Of a DNA stretch of 64,000 nt, positions 12,230 through 24,032 are shown one piece after another (the stretch's first letter is position 1; every line of letters starts with the position of its first letter). The DNA comes from Deroplatys truncata. Lineage: Eukaryota > Arthropoda > Insecta > Mantodea > Mantidae. Where the stretch lies: NCBI GenBank assembly GCA_030765065.1, contig CM060981.1, positions 227,547,152-227,611,151 of the forward strand, in the 5' to 3' direction. Under the pieces are notes generated by a model, which was not told where the DNA came from, did no database searches, and saw only the letters and a program-made list of their open reading frames with translations. A program made the translations under genes and the position numbers.

Positions 12230-12334
12230 CAATGCTTAGACGAAATCTGAAACAGGGATCGTTGAGGTTAACTATGAAGCAGGGGTGTTAAATTACGTAC
12301 CAATTAAAACTGCAAGTCGTATGATATCTGAAAA

Positions 12335-12545
12335 TGGATTTGGGAATGTCTTGTGCGAACCGGAAAGGACATGATTTAGTTTGGGAATTTAATATTGTGT
12401 TAGCGTGTTGCCACGTTAGCTCAGTCAGAGCACAGGCACGGTAAGCCGAAGATCCGTGGTTCAAATTCCAGCTATCGTATTGAATGTTTTTGTCTGATTC
12501 CACCTCTCCAAATATTGTATTATAATGCACACCAGATGTAGGATA
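12335..12545 (+). mobile_element. SINE-like repeat, family D, best-preserved copy
   Basis: A GGGAATTTAATATTGTGTTAG lead is followed by a tRNA-like segment, TTGCCACGTTAGCTCAGTCA (box A) and ATCCGTGGTTCAAATTCC (box B), then TTTTTGTCTGATTCCACCTC. Related copies are at 3885, 18265 and 61765. The head has the spacing of a tRNA but poorly paired stems, so it is a SINE rather than a tRNA gene. Confidence 0.65.
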
Positions 12546-13824
12546 AAGCTGAATCAGGTTTAAAGCACTTGAATGCCATGGTCAGTATTTAAACCACGGA
12601 TCTTCAGCTTTCCGTGCCAATGTCATGAATTACCGCTGTGGTTGAACCACAGAATGCGACGGTCCGTGGTTGTAGTTAACGGTGGTATCGAATGATTTGA
12701 ATTTGATTCCTGTCTCTATGAATAATTGCATTCATTGTTCAGTTTCCACTATGTCAGATGAAGCCAACTAGACAAAGGTTGGTTAGGTTCTGAAACATTC
12801 ATCTTCCTACATAAGCAGGGTGGAAAAAAGTTAGATATTCTTGTGGCGTCCTTTCTCACAAATGTTTACCCATTCCCCTCTTACTTCCTCCCGAATTACA
12901 CATGTTCCTTCACTCCAACCCCTCTTAACATGCTCCTCTGATGTGCCTTGCAAGAGGGTACAAGTTGTGTTGTCATAACAACTAATTGTTGTCCTATGGT
13001 AGTCAATTGGAGAAGATAACATTTAAACTGAACTAGATAATCCTGTGGGATTCCAATGGGTCCATACGCCCTCCTAACTGCTTCCTTGAATACTGAGAGG
13101 AGATCACCTCCAGCCAACAAAACTCATGTACTATACCCAGCCTTTAGCTTCATGATAAGCCAGTAGTTAGCATACAGAAACTGGCTGGATTTGTTCAGTT
13201 GCCTTATGAGCGCTTACTCTCGTATGTATTGCAATTGAAAGAGATGCTATTTATTATAAATTCTAATTTCTGTGAGATTGTAGATTGCGACAAAATGAAG
13301 AAAAACTTCTGACAGTACTTGAAGTGTGAAATGGACAAAGTAAGCAGAAGCTGTGTTAAATAGGTCAAACTATAACGATACTACATTCGGCCAAGAGGAG
13401 CAAAAGATATTGATTGGGACATTGGATGATAAGAAAGTGCTAACCGAAAAATGCTCTGGAATAAAAGGTGAGAGACACAAAGAATCTGAAAAAAGTGGAA
13501 GAGCAGATGATAGACAATTACCTAAATGGTTAATCTGAGCATAGGAAAAATGAGGAATGCTGGAAACTGAGTATTAAGTTTCTGTCCTTGGGCACAAGTG
13601 TGTGCGTGCGTGTGTGTTAGAAGTATAAAGCGGTTCAACAGCGCTTTCTTTTCCATTTTTGGATTCTCTGTCACTTTACTACATTAGGAAGAGAAGTAGT
13701 AGGTATTCTGTGTATTCAAACCCAAAAACTTGCTTGTATGGTTTACCTGGGAATACCTACTTCTTTTTAGGTCCATTGAATCCAAAAGGCAGTTTTCCAA
13801 ACACCCTCGCACTTCTATACGTGA

Positions 13825-13861
<37 letters not shown>

Positions 13862-14016
13862 GGAGGGAGGGAGATAAGGAGGGAAAGAGAGAACCGCATA
13901 AATGTAAAAGAGAAAATTCTAATAAATATAACAATTCGTAAATAGATAATCTTAAAGACTATACTGTGAACGTTTTTAATAAGTTCTGTAACTCCAAGGA
14001 ACCATTTATATGAACT
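12546..14016. other. Mostly unrecognised; contains a GA microsatellite
   Basis: A (GA)n tract at about 13829-13868 grades into GGGA repeats. Near 12580-12700 there are two ATC...CGTGG stretches that may be a further remnant of family D. Nothing else is recognisable. Confidence 0.5.
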
Positions 14017-14600
14017 GAGCAAGGTGGCGCCGCGGTAACACGTGCAACTCGCATTCGGGAGGTCTCGTGTTCGATCCCCGGCGACCACCCACACTGATCC
14101 ATGGGTTTTTCGTGGTTTCCCAGGGTCGACGGATGAATGTTGGGGTGATTCATCTTCTACTCTAACCCTCCTGCCCCTCACTTCCTGTACCCATCACCTT
14201 GTCATCGTTTTCAGAGTGTAGGACCAGGCGACGATGGCTGTGCTCTCTGTAGAGGTTTTTTTTCTGGCGTCGTTGCAGGACTGTTCAGTTAGGTCTCACC
14301 TCCGATGGGCCTCGCATTGGAGGGTTTAGGTGGCTTGTGGGTGGGTCCGGACGGCGTAGGATGCGTTCGATCTGGAAACGCTAGTGACCCCGTCCATGCA
14401 GGCGCCCGTCGTTATCCGGATCTGGTCACCCTCCGGGTCTCTCCCCTCATTCCACTCTCCAGGTTTACGGTAAAGGTAAAGAGCGCCTGCCCCTGTTGCG
14501 TGGGCCCCTTCGTCAGCACCTTTACTTTTTACTCTTTACATAATGGCATTTTCAATGTTTTTGTTTGCGAGAAAACTCGGTCTAAGACGCAATGGTGGGT
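14017..14600 (+). mobile_element. tRNA-derived SINE, long composite
   Basis: The tRNA-like head runs from about 14022: GGTGGCGCCGCGGTAACACG, then GGTCTCGTGTTCGATCCCCG (box B) and a CGACCACC end that can pair with GGTGGCG. A body with GGGTTTTTCGTGGTTTCCCA and CACTTCCTGTACCC follows, which is a common arthropod SINE style. The GC-rich sequence from about 14300 to 14600 may belong to the same element or a second one, and the 3' limit is uncertain. Confidence 0.6.
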
Positions 14601-15865
14601 CGTGTACATTAGCGCTAGTCTCTCAACTGTACATTCCTAACGTATCTACAGTAAAACCTTAATGTATTATTATAGTACCTATACTACATCCTAATTCAAT
14701 CTGATACTTATTATGGAGTTGATAATTATTCTGGGTGGGAGTAAGGCCATTTCCTCTGGTGTTGGGAAAGAAACATAAAAATGCTTTATTTTATTGTGCG
14801 CAATCTGTTCAGCCACAGGGACTATGTTTTGCCGTTTCTTTTTCTCCAGTGCAAAAGGATTATAGTTTCACCTATTTTACAGTATCTCTTAAAGGACAAT
14901 GCTCTGCTGAGATATCGGTAACTAATCTGAGTTCCTAATATGACACTGAAAAGACGAAACCAAAAGTAAGCTGTGATGTATACTTTCAAGGACCAATCAT
15001 GCCAAAGGGTTCACAGCCATTTTGACTAAAAGAGCTAAAAGGGCACTTTTAAACAGGATGAGGCTGCACCTTCTGATGAAGTGTTGTATTACCTCTGCTA
15101 CTGTTTGAAAATACTGTTGTCGGGATTCGAATATATGTTGTAATTATTTTTGTGGTAGAAACATGTTTTCATTGATCTCCAGGGCGTGATACCTAAAGAC
15201 TTGAGATGACTAACAAAATAACTATAGACGACACAATATATAAAATTCAAGAAATATTTTCTTTTTATTGCACTGAATGGTAACAGGAAACTAACAACCA
15301 GTCTTTCAAGCTTTGTGTTAAACAAAGTACATGGTTACACTCCGACATTTACCAGCGCATAACTTAATCGCTTATCTAATAGGTATAACAAGACTTATGC
15401 ATGTTTAGTTACCCTCTCCGTGAATTTATTGTCACTTTTAGCACACATATCACTCACGCAGCCACGTTCAAAACTGAGTTGTATTCTTAACGTAATTCCG
15501 ACGCGAACATTTTCTTGCGAGGAGCACAGGTTCCTTCTGCTTTTGAAGTCCAAAAATGCTTGAAATTTTGACAAGCACCTCGAAACCTGTATATACAGTA
15601 TATAAAAGTATATACAGTTCTGAAGCTTACAAATTATTTCTATTGATCCTCGAGCTGACGTGAATTTACTTTACGTTTAAACGCCAAATTTCTGTTAACC
15701 TTGAGGCAGTATTTTTAACACTTAAATTATTTCGGTCTAGTTATGTAATATAAATTCAATAACAGCCCGCCTTAAAGTAATATGTGTATTTAACAAAATG
15801 TAAAAAGTGTATATTACAGTCATTATATATGTTTATATTATTGTATACTATTGTATACATGTTCA
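14601..15865. other. No recognised feature
   Basis: AT-rich DNA without recognised ends, frames or repeats. Confidence 0.5.
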
Positions 15866-15869
15866 ATAA

Positions 15870-16429
15870 TGTTATATGAATGTATTACGTAATTTAATAA
15901 TGTAGGAGCTGTGAGAATAATAGGTTAAAAGTTTCTAACAATGAGGTAACAATGAGGTAACCTTCAGGCAATAATGAGTTTGAGAGTTTAATAATGTTAC
16001 TTCTGATTCTTGGAAGAAAATGTAATAAAAGTGACAATTTATAAAAAATAGCCAATCAACAACCAGAAAAAGATTTAGTTAAATGAAGGTATTCTATTGG
16101 ACTAGGAATAGCCAATCAAAGACTTGAAATACAGAAATTTACAAGTTTAGGCGGTTGAAATCAGTTCAGTTGCCTGCAAACAGTGTACCTAACCAGACGC
16201 AAAAAGTGTCCTCAAGGAATTTAATACGTATTCGTGTGAGACGAAATATAATTTTAGTGTTAAAAAAAGTACAAGTAATTAATAAAGTAATATCACAGCT
16301 CTCTATCAGTGAAGTGTTATTTAAATCGTATCAAGTATTAATAAAAGGAGTGAAGTAAAATTATAATTTGTTTAAGCCTACATTCTTAAGTCGCACCACA
16401 ACCCTGCTAAGAGAAACGTGTTTCTAACA
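15870..16429 (+). mobile_element. Solo LTR of a Ty3/gypsy-like retrotransposon (fossil)
   Basis: The 560-bp segment starts TGTTATATGAATG and ends GTTTCTAACA, so its ends form TGTTA...TAACA. It is flanked by the same four bases, ATAA, at 15866-15869 and 16430-16433. Terminal inverted TG/CA plus a 4-bp duplication fit a Ty3/gypsy LTR. Inside are two GCCAATCAA boxes and an ATCAGTTCAGTTG initiator-like site near 16160. No retroelement coding region adjoins it, so it is a recombined solo LTR. The open frame at 16155-16358 is within the LTR and is not a gene. Confidence 0.7.
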
Positions 16430-16433
16430 ATAA

Positions 16434-16944
16434 TACTGACGCAGCCGAGGCAAACATAAATATGATATTTAAAGAAACAGTCAAATTACAAAGTTAATAT
16501 TTTTTAAACTTGGGGCAAAGGCTACCGGAAACTGTTTACTATACGTGTGGTTGCAACTACTACAAGTTCGGCACCCCAACAGTTGAAATAGAATACAACT
16601 CCTTCTTCAAATCGGCTTTTCCATACGTGAAACAATGACTTTCCCAAATTGGCGACCAAAGCGTGATGCAAATAGCAATACAACAAACAACCTTTCTCAA
16701 CCCGATTGGCCAACTGGTGGTCACATGGTAATTACAGTGAAAAATCCTGTTTGTGAACACTTTATAACTAATTTTAGTTAGTTGTGTCCTATTTGCACGC
16801 CAACTAACCAAGAATTTACGAGCATGTAACACACAGTACAATAACCTTTACTCTTGTTCTTTTCAACGCTTGTTACACTTCTGCTGGTGTGGAAGCCTAA
16901 AGATACTAAAACTAAATATGGGCACAGATATATTTCTTTACGTT
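16434..16944. other. No recognised feature
   Basis: Between the solo LTR and family B copy 2. Short minus-strand frames only; none is supported. Confidence 0.45.
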
Positions 16945-18014
16945 TGCGGCAGTCACCTCCTTCGTCCGTTGCTTTAGGCTTACCTTGATGCTTCTCCCGT
17001 TGGTTCCAGAAGTTCACAGTGTGCTGGTTCTCTTCAATTTTATTCTAGGCTACCTGCAGTAGTTTTCTTTAAACTATATAGGAGCATGGACTTATCCTCG
17101 GTAAAGGAAAGCGTAGATCTCGGGTGGTGATATAGGAAGACATAGACGTGCTTTGTTTATGAAAAGATGACACTGCCGTTTCTCTTTATTTAATTAACAC
17201 TCGTAGTATACAACACTGGTATTGTCGCCGTAAAATACTGTCCACCGCTGTTAAAATGCGGCGCGGATATGACACGAAGTATAAATATGCTTATTATCTC
17301 TTTACGAGTAGCGGATCTTAGGTGTGTTTCTAAAACTATCTTTATTCCCTTTTTGGCGCGATATCTCACACATCCTGCAGCATCTCTCCCTGACCACACA
17401 TGAAAAATTGCCAAACGAACTGCAATGCTAAACTGACATGACAAAACTGTCCCGAATTTGCTCCAAACAGATCCATTTATAGTCGCATGCTACTGAGGCT
17501 GCTTCCTTTCCTATTGGTCCATTTTTAGCGCCACTCGACGCGTCTAACTATTTCGTATAAACTTCCAGGGATCTCATTGGTCCAAGTTCAGTATAAATCG
17601 CGGCTTTTCCTACATTTACCGTTAAGCTATCTGTCTCTCTCTCTCTTGATCACGGCGAATTATCAAATAAAGGGACAAAGGTGTTACACCCTCGCTGCAG
17701 GAATAATGGCACAGCGACCCAAAGACATGTCATAAAACTAAGATTTTCTGCCTTCGAAAGCACTATTCCTGTAGCTAAAACATTTCGTCGTGGACAGTAT
17801 TTTAACACAGCGCTTAAATTATTTACATTAAACCATTTATAACTCTACTAATATTAGTAACCTAGATACATACATAACGTTAAATCACCCTTCTTAAAAT
17901 ATACAAGCAGTATGAGAAAAAGATATTTACATAGTAAGATTTAACATCAATAAAAGTAATTAATAAATTATCTATAATTACAGTTCTCGGGTTCGGCCTA
18001 GAGTTGCCGTTTCA
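16945..18014 (+). mobile_element. Family B repeat, copy 2; candidate solo LTR (fossil)
   Basis: It starts TGCGGCAGT and ends GCCGTTTCA like copy 1, and the two align throughout (for example GAGCATGGACTTATCC, GTGGACAGTATT and CTCGGGTTCGGCCTAGAG). The flanking tetranucleotides CGTT and CATT match at three of four bases. The frame at 17190-17444 runs antisense inside the repeat and is not supported as a gene. Confidence 0.5.
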
Positions 18015-18264
18015 CATTGCAGATGTGAATGAACACTGCTATATAATAAAATAACACAAATAAGATAATAAACATACAAACATAATTAAATCCTAGGAGA
18101 GGTGTAAGTACTGTCTCAAGGCATGGCATTAATTTTCTGAATCTACTCACCTTTTCCCAGTAAACCAAAGCTTTCTCAAATTCATTTTTAATATGACATA
18201 TCCCAATGGCAATTTACAACATGCAAGTACTTTTAAATCCACGGTTCATAGTTATCCTTCATTG

Positions 18265-18470
18265 GGTCATTCAATTTGAGAACGCCTAGTTGTTTAATAG
18301 GAAAACATGAGTCAGTTGGGGAATTTAGCATCGTGCTGATATGTTGCCACGGTAACTCAAATGTTTAGAACAGCGGTACGATCCGAAGATCCGTAGTCTA
18401 AATTCCGGCTAAGGCTTTGACATTTTTAAGTTGATTCTACCTTACTAATTTTAGCCTACACACGGCATAT
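18265..18470 (+). mobile_element. SINE-like repeat, family D
   Basis: It has the family's block order: GAGAACGCCTAG, CAGTTGGGGAATTTAGCATC, TTGCCACGGTAACTCA, AGATCCGTAGTCTAAATTCC (degenerate box B) and AAGTTGATTCTACCTT. It lies 60 bases upstream of a different SINE. Confidence 0.6.
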
Positions 18471-18502
18471 ATGAAAGAACAATTAAAGGTCAATGATGTC
18501 GT

Positions 18503-18770
18503 CCTCCGTGGTGCAGTAGTTACCATGCTAACCTCTAGTTCCTGAGGTCGCGGGTTAAAACCCGGCGGAGGGCGATTAATTTTTTCGGGCGTAAAAATCC
18601 TTAGCATGGCTTTCTTCGGAAAGGAACTAAAACCGGTGGTCCCGTGTCGTAGATTTACGGCACGTAAAAGAACCTCAAGCCTGATAAAGAGACATCTGAG
18701 CAAAATTAACGATATTTCCTGCCCAATATAAAATGGAACGCTAAAGAGCACAGCAGTTAAAGAGCGTCCT
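18503..18770 (+). mobile_element. tRNA-derived SINE, family E
   Basis: The head, from about 18510, reads TCCTCCGTGGTGCAGTAGTT with GGTCGCGGGTTAAAACCCGG as box B/T-arm and a closing CGGAGGGCG. The body has TTTTTTCGGGCGTAAAAATC, CTTAGCATGGCTTTCTTCGG and ACGGCACGTAAAAGAACCTC. A reverse copy of the same body and head is at about 63120-63345, which confirms a dispersed family. Confidence 0.75.
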
Positions 18771-19645
18771 TAAATAAAACTCATTTTAAGGCCAAAAATT
18801 ATGTATTTGTTACATAAAATAATATTTGTCTTCGGCTTAGCATACATGCGACCTATTGCTTTCAAGCCGTGAAATGATAGTACATACCTACTTCTGTGAG
18901 AGATATTTTTAAAACAGAGTAAATACACGAAAAGTGTAATAATTTTTGGAAAATATATTTATTTGATTATACGTAATTACGTTAGTATTCATAATAATTT
19001 CTGTTGCTCTTATGTGCCTTATAGCATAGGATTATATTTATATATTTTGTCATTCAGGTTCGTAGCCTCTTCTTTAACGGAACTGTTTCTTTTGAAAACT
19101 AATGGGTATCTGTAAAATCATAAATATAACTTTACCCATGTTGCCCCTTTTAGCCATATTTTTAGCACATGCACAGGAATTTGGATGACCACTCTGTCTC
19201 CCTGGAAAGAGTTTCTGATAGTTGAGTGCGGTAACTTTATTGCAGAAGTAGAATTTGTTCAAATTTGCGTGGAGTTACAACTCATGTTTGCAAACAACTC
19301 TGGTCCGCATACTACCCTTAACATATCCTCTTCGCATATCGGAAACGACACAGCAACGTTGCAAAAGGCTGAAATTGAAGACTGAATTAACAGCAGCTAG
19401 AAGGAATTTTAATGCGTACTCATTATTCATAGCTTTAGACTACACGCAGAAAGTTCACACATCTGTTACGCTGGTGCTCAGCTCTGAAAGAAATAAAAGG
19501 GTGACGGGAAGGAATAAAATTGAGAATGATTACAAAATGTCGAAGGATGTAAAGGCATTAGAGAATATTGGGGTTTCAAAAAGTACTTTAAAACTACCTA
19601 TAGTCTGTAGACAGAGGCTATAGTGAGGAAAATGACAATTCAAAT
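18771..19645. other. No recognised feature
   Basis: Short frames at 19185-19623 lack recognisable domains or splice context. Confidence 0.4.
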
Positions 19646-20604
19646 AAAACAAATCTGATGTGTTGCACTCACATGACTTTCTCTACTCTTGTACAAACTA
19701 TTTTTACAAACTCTTATTCTCCAACTATTTCATATTAATGGACATAAACATTTGCAGAAACGATCTTTTGACATGCAAAGAGAATTACATTTTACACATA
19801 GCGACCAGTTCTAAACATATTTGCCTATCGCTTAACTATGTAGCTTACTATGTTCCCCTTGCTTTGAATTTGCAAGGGCAATATAGAAATACAGTAGCCT
19901 TTAAGCATAGACATATCTCTTAATAGCTGGTTGCTATGTGCAGCACCATTCTCTTTGCCACAGATTAATGCTCTTTGCATATTCAAGACAAAAAATGAAT
20001 AACGAATTCCCATTTGAGAAAAGTATTGAAAATTTAAGGGAACAACAAGCAATATGTCGAAAATGCTTGACTCAAAAAAAAATATATATATAACATAAAT
20101 TGTGTATTTTAACGCAATCTAAATTTTTTGTGCAGTAAAACTTTGTCTATCTCTTATGGTTTACCAGTTATGCAAAAGTCGGTCACAATGCAGAATACTT
20201 TTGGAGACATTTCCAGAAAATTCGAGATATACATTTCATTTGTTATGAAAAATATCTTAAATAAATGATATTTTAATCAAAATCATTAGACATTTTTGAG
20301 AAAATTAAAATTTTCGAAGAATGTTCCATGTAAAGCGTAGTCTGGGGTGGGGGGATTTTCTTGAAAATCTTCGTGTCGCATCTCTGGAAGATACTGAACC
20401 TAAATACAGTTTGGTGTTTATCCGACTGTTCGTTTCTGAGTTATGCTGTTCACAGACACACACACAGACATGTTTCCAAAAATACTTTTTTTTTTGGATT
20501 CAGGGGGTCTCAAAATATGTATTTCCGGTGAAATCTCGGTATCGAAATTTTGGGTGGAATACAATGCTTCCCCTACTTACTATACGTAGTAGAGAAAGTA
20601 AAAA
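19646..20604 (+). repeat. Family A repeat, copy 5 (first of a tandem pair)
   Basis: A nearly full-length plus-strand copy, from AAATCTGATGTGTTGCACTC to ACGTAGTAGAGAAAGTAAAAA. The next copy begins immediately at its 3' end. The frames at 19660-19923 and 20321-20755 are composed of repeat sequence. Confidence 0.85.
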
Positions 20605-21461
20605 TGTGATGTGCTGCACTCACATGACCTTCTCTACTCTTATAAAACTATTTTACAAACGCTTATCTTCCATCTACTTCGTGTTAATCGAGATAAACAT
20701 TTGCAGAAACTATCTTAATTCTAATTTTCTTGTAGGTGCAAGGAGAATATGGTAAGCCTTAAGAGCCAGTCAAATCTTTTAAGAGCTGGGTGTTATGTGG
20801 AGCATACTCTTTGAATGTCCAAGACAAAAAAAAAGCAAAAAAAAAAATAACGAATTCCCATTTGAGAAAAAGTATAAGTATTGCAAAATTCAAAAAAATA
20901 ACAAGGAATATCTCGAAAACGGTTCACTGAACAAAAAAAAAGTGTATGACATAAATTGTCTTTTTAATGAGATACACCCTTTTTGTGGAGCATAATTTTG
21001 TCTATCTCTTACGGTTTACCAGTTAGCCGAAAGTCATTCGGAATGAAGAGGACTATTTGAGACATTCCCAGAAAGTTTCAAGATATACATTTCATTTGCC
21101 ATAACAATGTCTTAAACATATATTTTAAAGAAAATCGTTAGCCATTTTTGAGAAAATCAAAATTTCCGAAAACTTTTCCGCGTAAAGGGTAGTCTTGAGT
21201 TGGGGTATTGTCTTGAATATCTTCCTGTCCGATCTTTGAAAGATACTGAACCTAAATACCAAGTTTGATGTTTATCCGACTGTTCGTTTTTGAGTTATGC
21301 TGTTCACCGACACAGACATACATGCGAAGCTCTTTTTCTAAAAGTGCCCTTTTTGGATTCAAGGGGCCTCAAAACATGTATTTCCGGTGAAATCTCGGTA
21401 TTGAATTTTTGGGTGGAATGCAATACTTCCCTACTTACTATACTAGTAGCGAAAGTAAAAA
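20600..21461 (+). repeat. Family A repeat, copy 6 (second of a tandem pair)
   Basis: It follows copy 5 head-to-tail and shares the AAAAAT junction: GTGATGTGCTGCACTCACAT at the start, CTAGTAGCGAAAGTAAAAATG at the end. It is more diverged than copy 5 in the middle. Confidence 0.8.
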
Positions 21462-22379
21462 TGTGTGTTATATTCCCACGTCTTTTCTATTCACTATGGT
21501 TTATGTTATATAGGTTCTATAAACTATTCTCAAATTTTAATTTTCTATCTACTTCACTGCAGAGATGGCTTCATTACACTTTCGTTATAGTTATAAGAGA
21601 GACAAGAATTTCAAACGGTACCCAAATGTTTAAAGCACCTTGCTATATGCTGATCTTGAAAATCCAGATCCTTGTTATGACATTGCGAGAAACAACTGAA
21701 CGGTGACAGAATTAAAATATAGGTATTGCAAAGGTTTATAGAACCTTTGAATATTTTAACCTTCATGATTATTTAAAGTTTAAGGTATAAAATATTTAAA
21801 AGCAATGTAGGTATTAAGGGCTAAGCAAATCTTTCTCTAATTCAAGAATACACACTATAAAGCTCATTGAGTGACAAATATCAAAATATGTTTGTATTCC
21901 ACTTCTGAATGAAATCTTACTACTGCAAGTAAACGTGATAATGGCTTCAAATCTCTCACTCGTACATTTAAAGGTTAGTATCACAGAAGCAGCAGTAATA
22001 AACAGAATACTTTTTCGTACGATATAAAATTTGATAGTATTTGTAGACCTCGAGTGTTGCTTACAGCTCTTAGTAGGTGCAGTTTCAAGCATGTATTTGG
22101 AATAAACAACTTTCTAGCAGAATCTCATGTGCCAGTATTGTCAACGTTCAAGCTCTTTAGAGGATCAAAGGCTTTGAGTATCTTTAGAATGTAAAATGCT
22201 TTTCGGTACGAGTTGGCCGGTTGACGCACCACGGCTGAAGGATGGTAGGACTACCACGTCAGGGAGAAGCGGTGGTCGGTTAGTAACTCCACGCAGCTTA
22301 CAACGTTTTTTTTTTGTTCGTACCTCAGTTTCAACAAAAAACGTATTAAAAGGATTTTTGGGTTCCTCTTGTAATGATA
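21462..22379. other. No recognised feature
   Basis: The first bases (GTGTTATATTCCCACGTC) could be the start of a further, truncated family A copy. The remainder up to the TIR element is unrecognised. Confidence 0.4.
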
Positions 22380-23193
22380 AAGGGTGGCGCAGATAAAAGT
22401 GGCCCGTCTCCCGTTTGAATGTAAATGTGATATTTTCGTTGTGTATTAATATACATTTATATAAAAATTGGTCATTAAAATTGAATTGAGCTACAATACA
22501 ACAATGGGCAATTCGATGCAATATGAATAATCGATAGTTGGCACAGTTGGCGCAGATAAAAGTGGTCCGTGTAAGTATAGAGTAAACACGGACAAACGAA
22601 TGACAAACGAATTGCTGAAATGGACTCGACATATATTGGAGATGTTGAAAGTGGCCCTCTGCAGCATCAGTACACCCGACGTGAAGTTCTACTATCGATG
22701 GCGACAAATTCACGGTTATGCTGTCCTCAGTTCCTGTATTGTGTGTGGAATTGTTTTATAGACTTAAAATATTCCCAAAGAAAAAGATTACCTGTTGTTA
22801 GATCCAGGGAACGTAATTGCCGCAATGTTTGCTAACAGTTCGTTCCGCAAAGAAGATATCATGGACTCGTTCGTTAATCGAACCAGTTTTCACATGTGCT
22901 TCCACAATTTGAATTCTTTCTTGTATCGAGAAAGTAATTTTCCAGAATGCGAACAGCAACGTGTATATATGAACTGATGAAATAAACTGAAATGCTGGCA
23001 GAGCAATGCCAGCAATCTATTAGACAGAAGAATGCCAACTTCGATTATTCATATTCTATAAAACTGCGCCTTGTTGTATTGTAACTGGGTTCAATTTTAA
23101 CGCCCAAATTTAACAGAAATTTATATTAATACACAACGAAGATATTGTATTTGCATTCAAACGTCAGACGGGCCACTTGTCTGCGCTACCCTG
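22380..23193. mobile_element. TIR DNA transposon, non-autonomous, 814 bp, TA-flanked
   Basis: The left end AGGGTGGCGCAGATAAAAGT and the right end, reversed, CAGGGTAGCGCAGACAAGTG begin inverted repeats of about 75 bp that both reach GTTGTGTATTAATATA. The element is flanked by TA (22378-22379 and 23194-23195), as for Tc1/mariner-superfamily insertions. A second partial copy of the terminal motif (TTGGCGCAGATAAAAGTGG) lies inside at about 22545. Short internal frames show no recognisable catalytic motif, so it is probably non-autonomous or an internally deleted relic. Confidence 0.75.
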
Positions 23194-23199
23194 TATCAT

Positions 23200-24030
23200 A
23201 GATATGTACAGTCGAGAGTACGGAAATGAGCCGAGTTTTTGTTTTCCTATAGTGTTTTTCTTTGTTTAATGTTATCAAAAGCTCCTTTTCATCCGTGTTT
23301 CACATCAACTCTGTGTAAACCAATCTCTTATTGGTTTGAATTCAAGTCCGACACGCACGCATTAGCCTAAGAACAAACGTGAGGGCTAGGTGAGTGGCGA
23401 AAGTGGGGGAGTACGCAAACATTTCACCTGGAAGGCATGTTTGGTAGCGACGGTCCAATCTAGCCCCTGGATATGCGACTTAAATATACTTATATTTTAT
23501 TTAAACTTAGTTTGTAATGCTTTCTGTATATTTGCGTTTAATTGAGAAAAATAAAAAATAGTATTAGTACATTTAAATTATTATTTGAGAGGTAAAGTGT
23601 ATTAATTATTCTAATAAATTTAAGTGTCAAAAACTTGACAATCAGACATTAATCTACGAACGCAAGTCAGTTTTAGACTTAGAAGCGAAGGAAAAGGGGA
23701 GAGCAAGAGAAACGTAAAGTGGCGTAAAAGTTGGGGATTGGATGTGGCAGAGGCGGTTTTATATTTCCTTACCAACATAAACCACTGGGCATTTAAATCG
23801 TTACGATTCGATGCACTCGATTGTAAACATCGCAGCAACGGATTTTCTTGAACGATTCATGGTAATTACTTCAGAGATGTTAAAAAAAGACGACTTGTAA
23901 CACAGTTCACAGACGTGCCTCCTCCGAGGAGAGAAGTCATGCAAAAACTTGAATTTAAATTAGGAAGATCGGTTGATGCTGGTCTTCAAGGAAATCGACC
24001 GAATCCTCAAGTTGTATAACTATTTTAGGA
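23200..24030. other. Unrecognised, with a segment related to about 29330
   Basis: The stretch starting TACAGTCGAG at about 23210 resembles that at about 29332 (TACAGTCGAGTGCATAAAAC) for at least 60 bases, including TAGTGTTTT. This suggests an unnamed dispersed repeat whose limits I cannot set. Confidence 0.3.
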
Positions 24031-24032
24031 TA

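Noticed and set aside
20321-20755. 144-codon frame starting MFHVKRSLGWGDFLENLRVA, with similar frames at 58543 and 2955
   Set aside because: The same peptide recurs at every family A copy and decays with it. It is repeat sequence without a recognisable domain.
22165-22713. 182-codon minus-strand frame
   Set aside because: It spans the border of a TIR element and unrelated DNA and has no recognisable domain.
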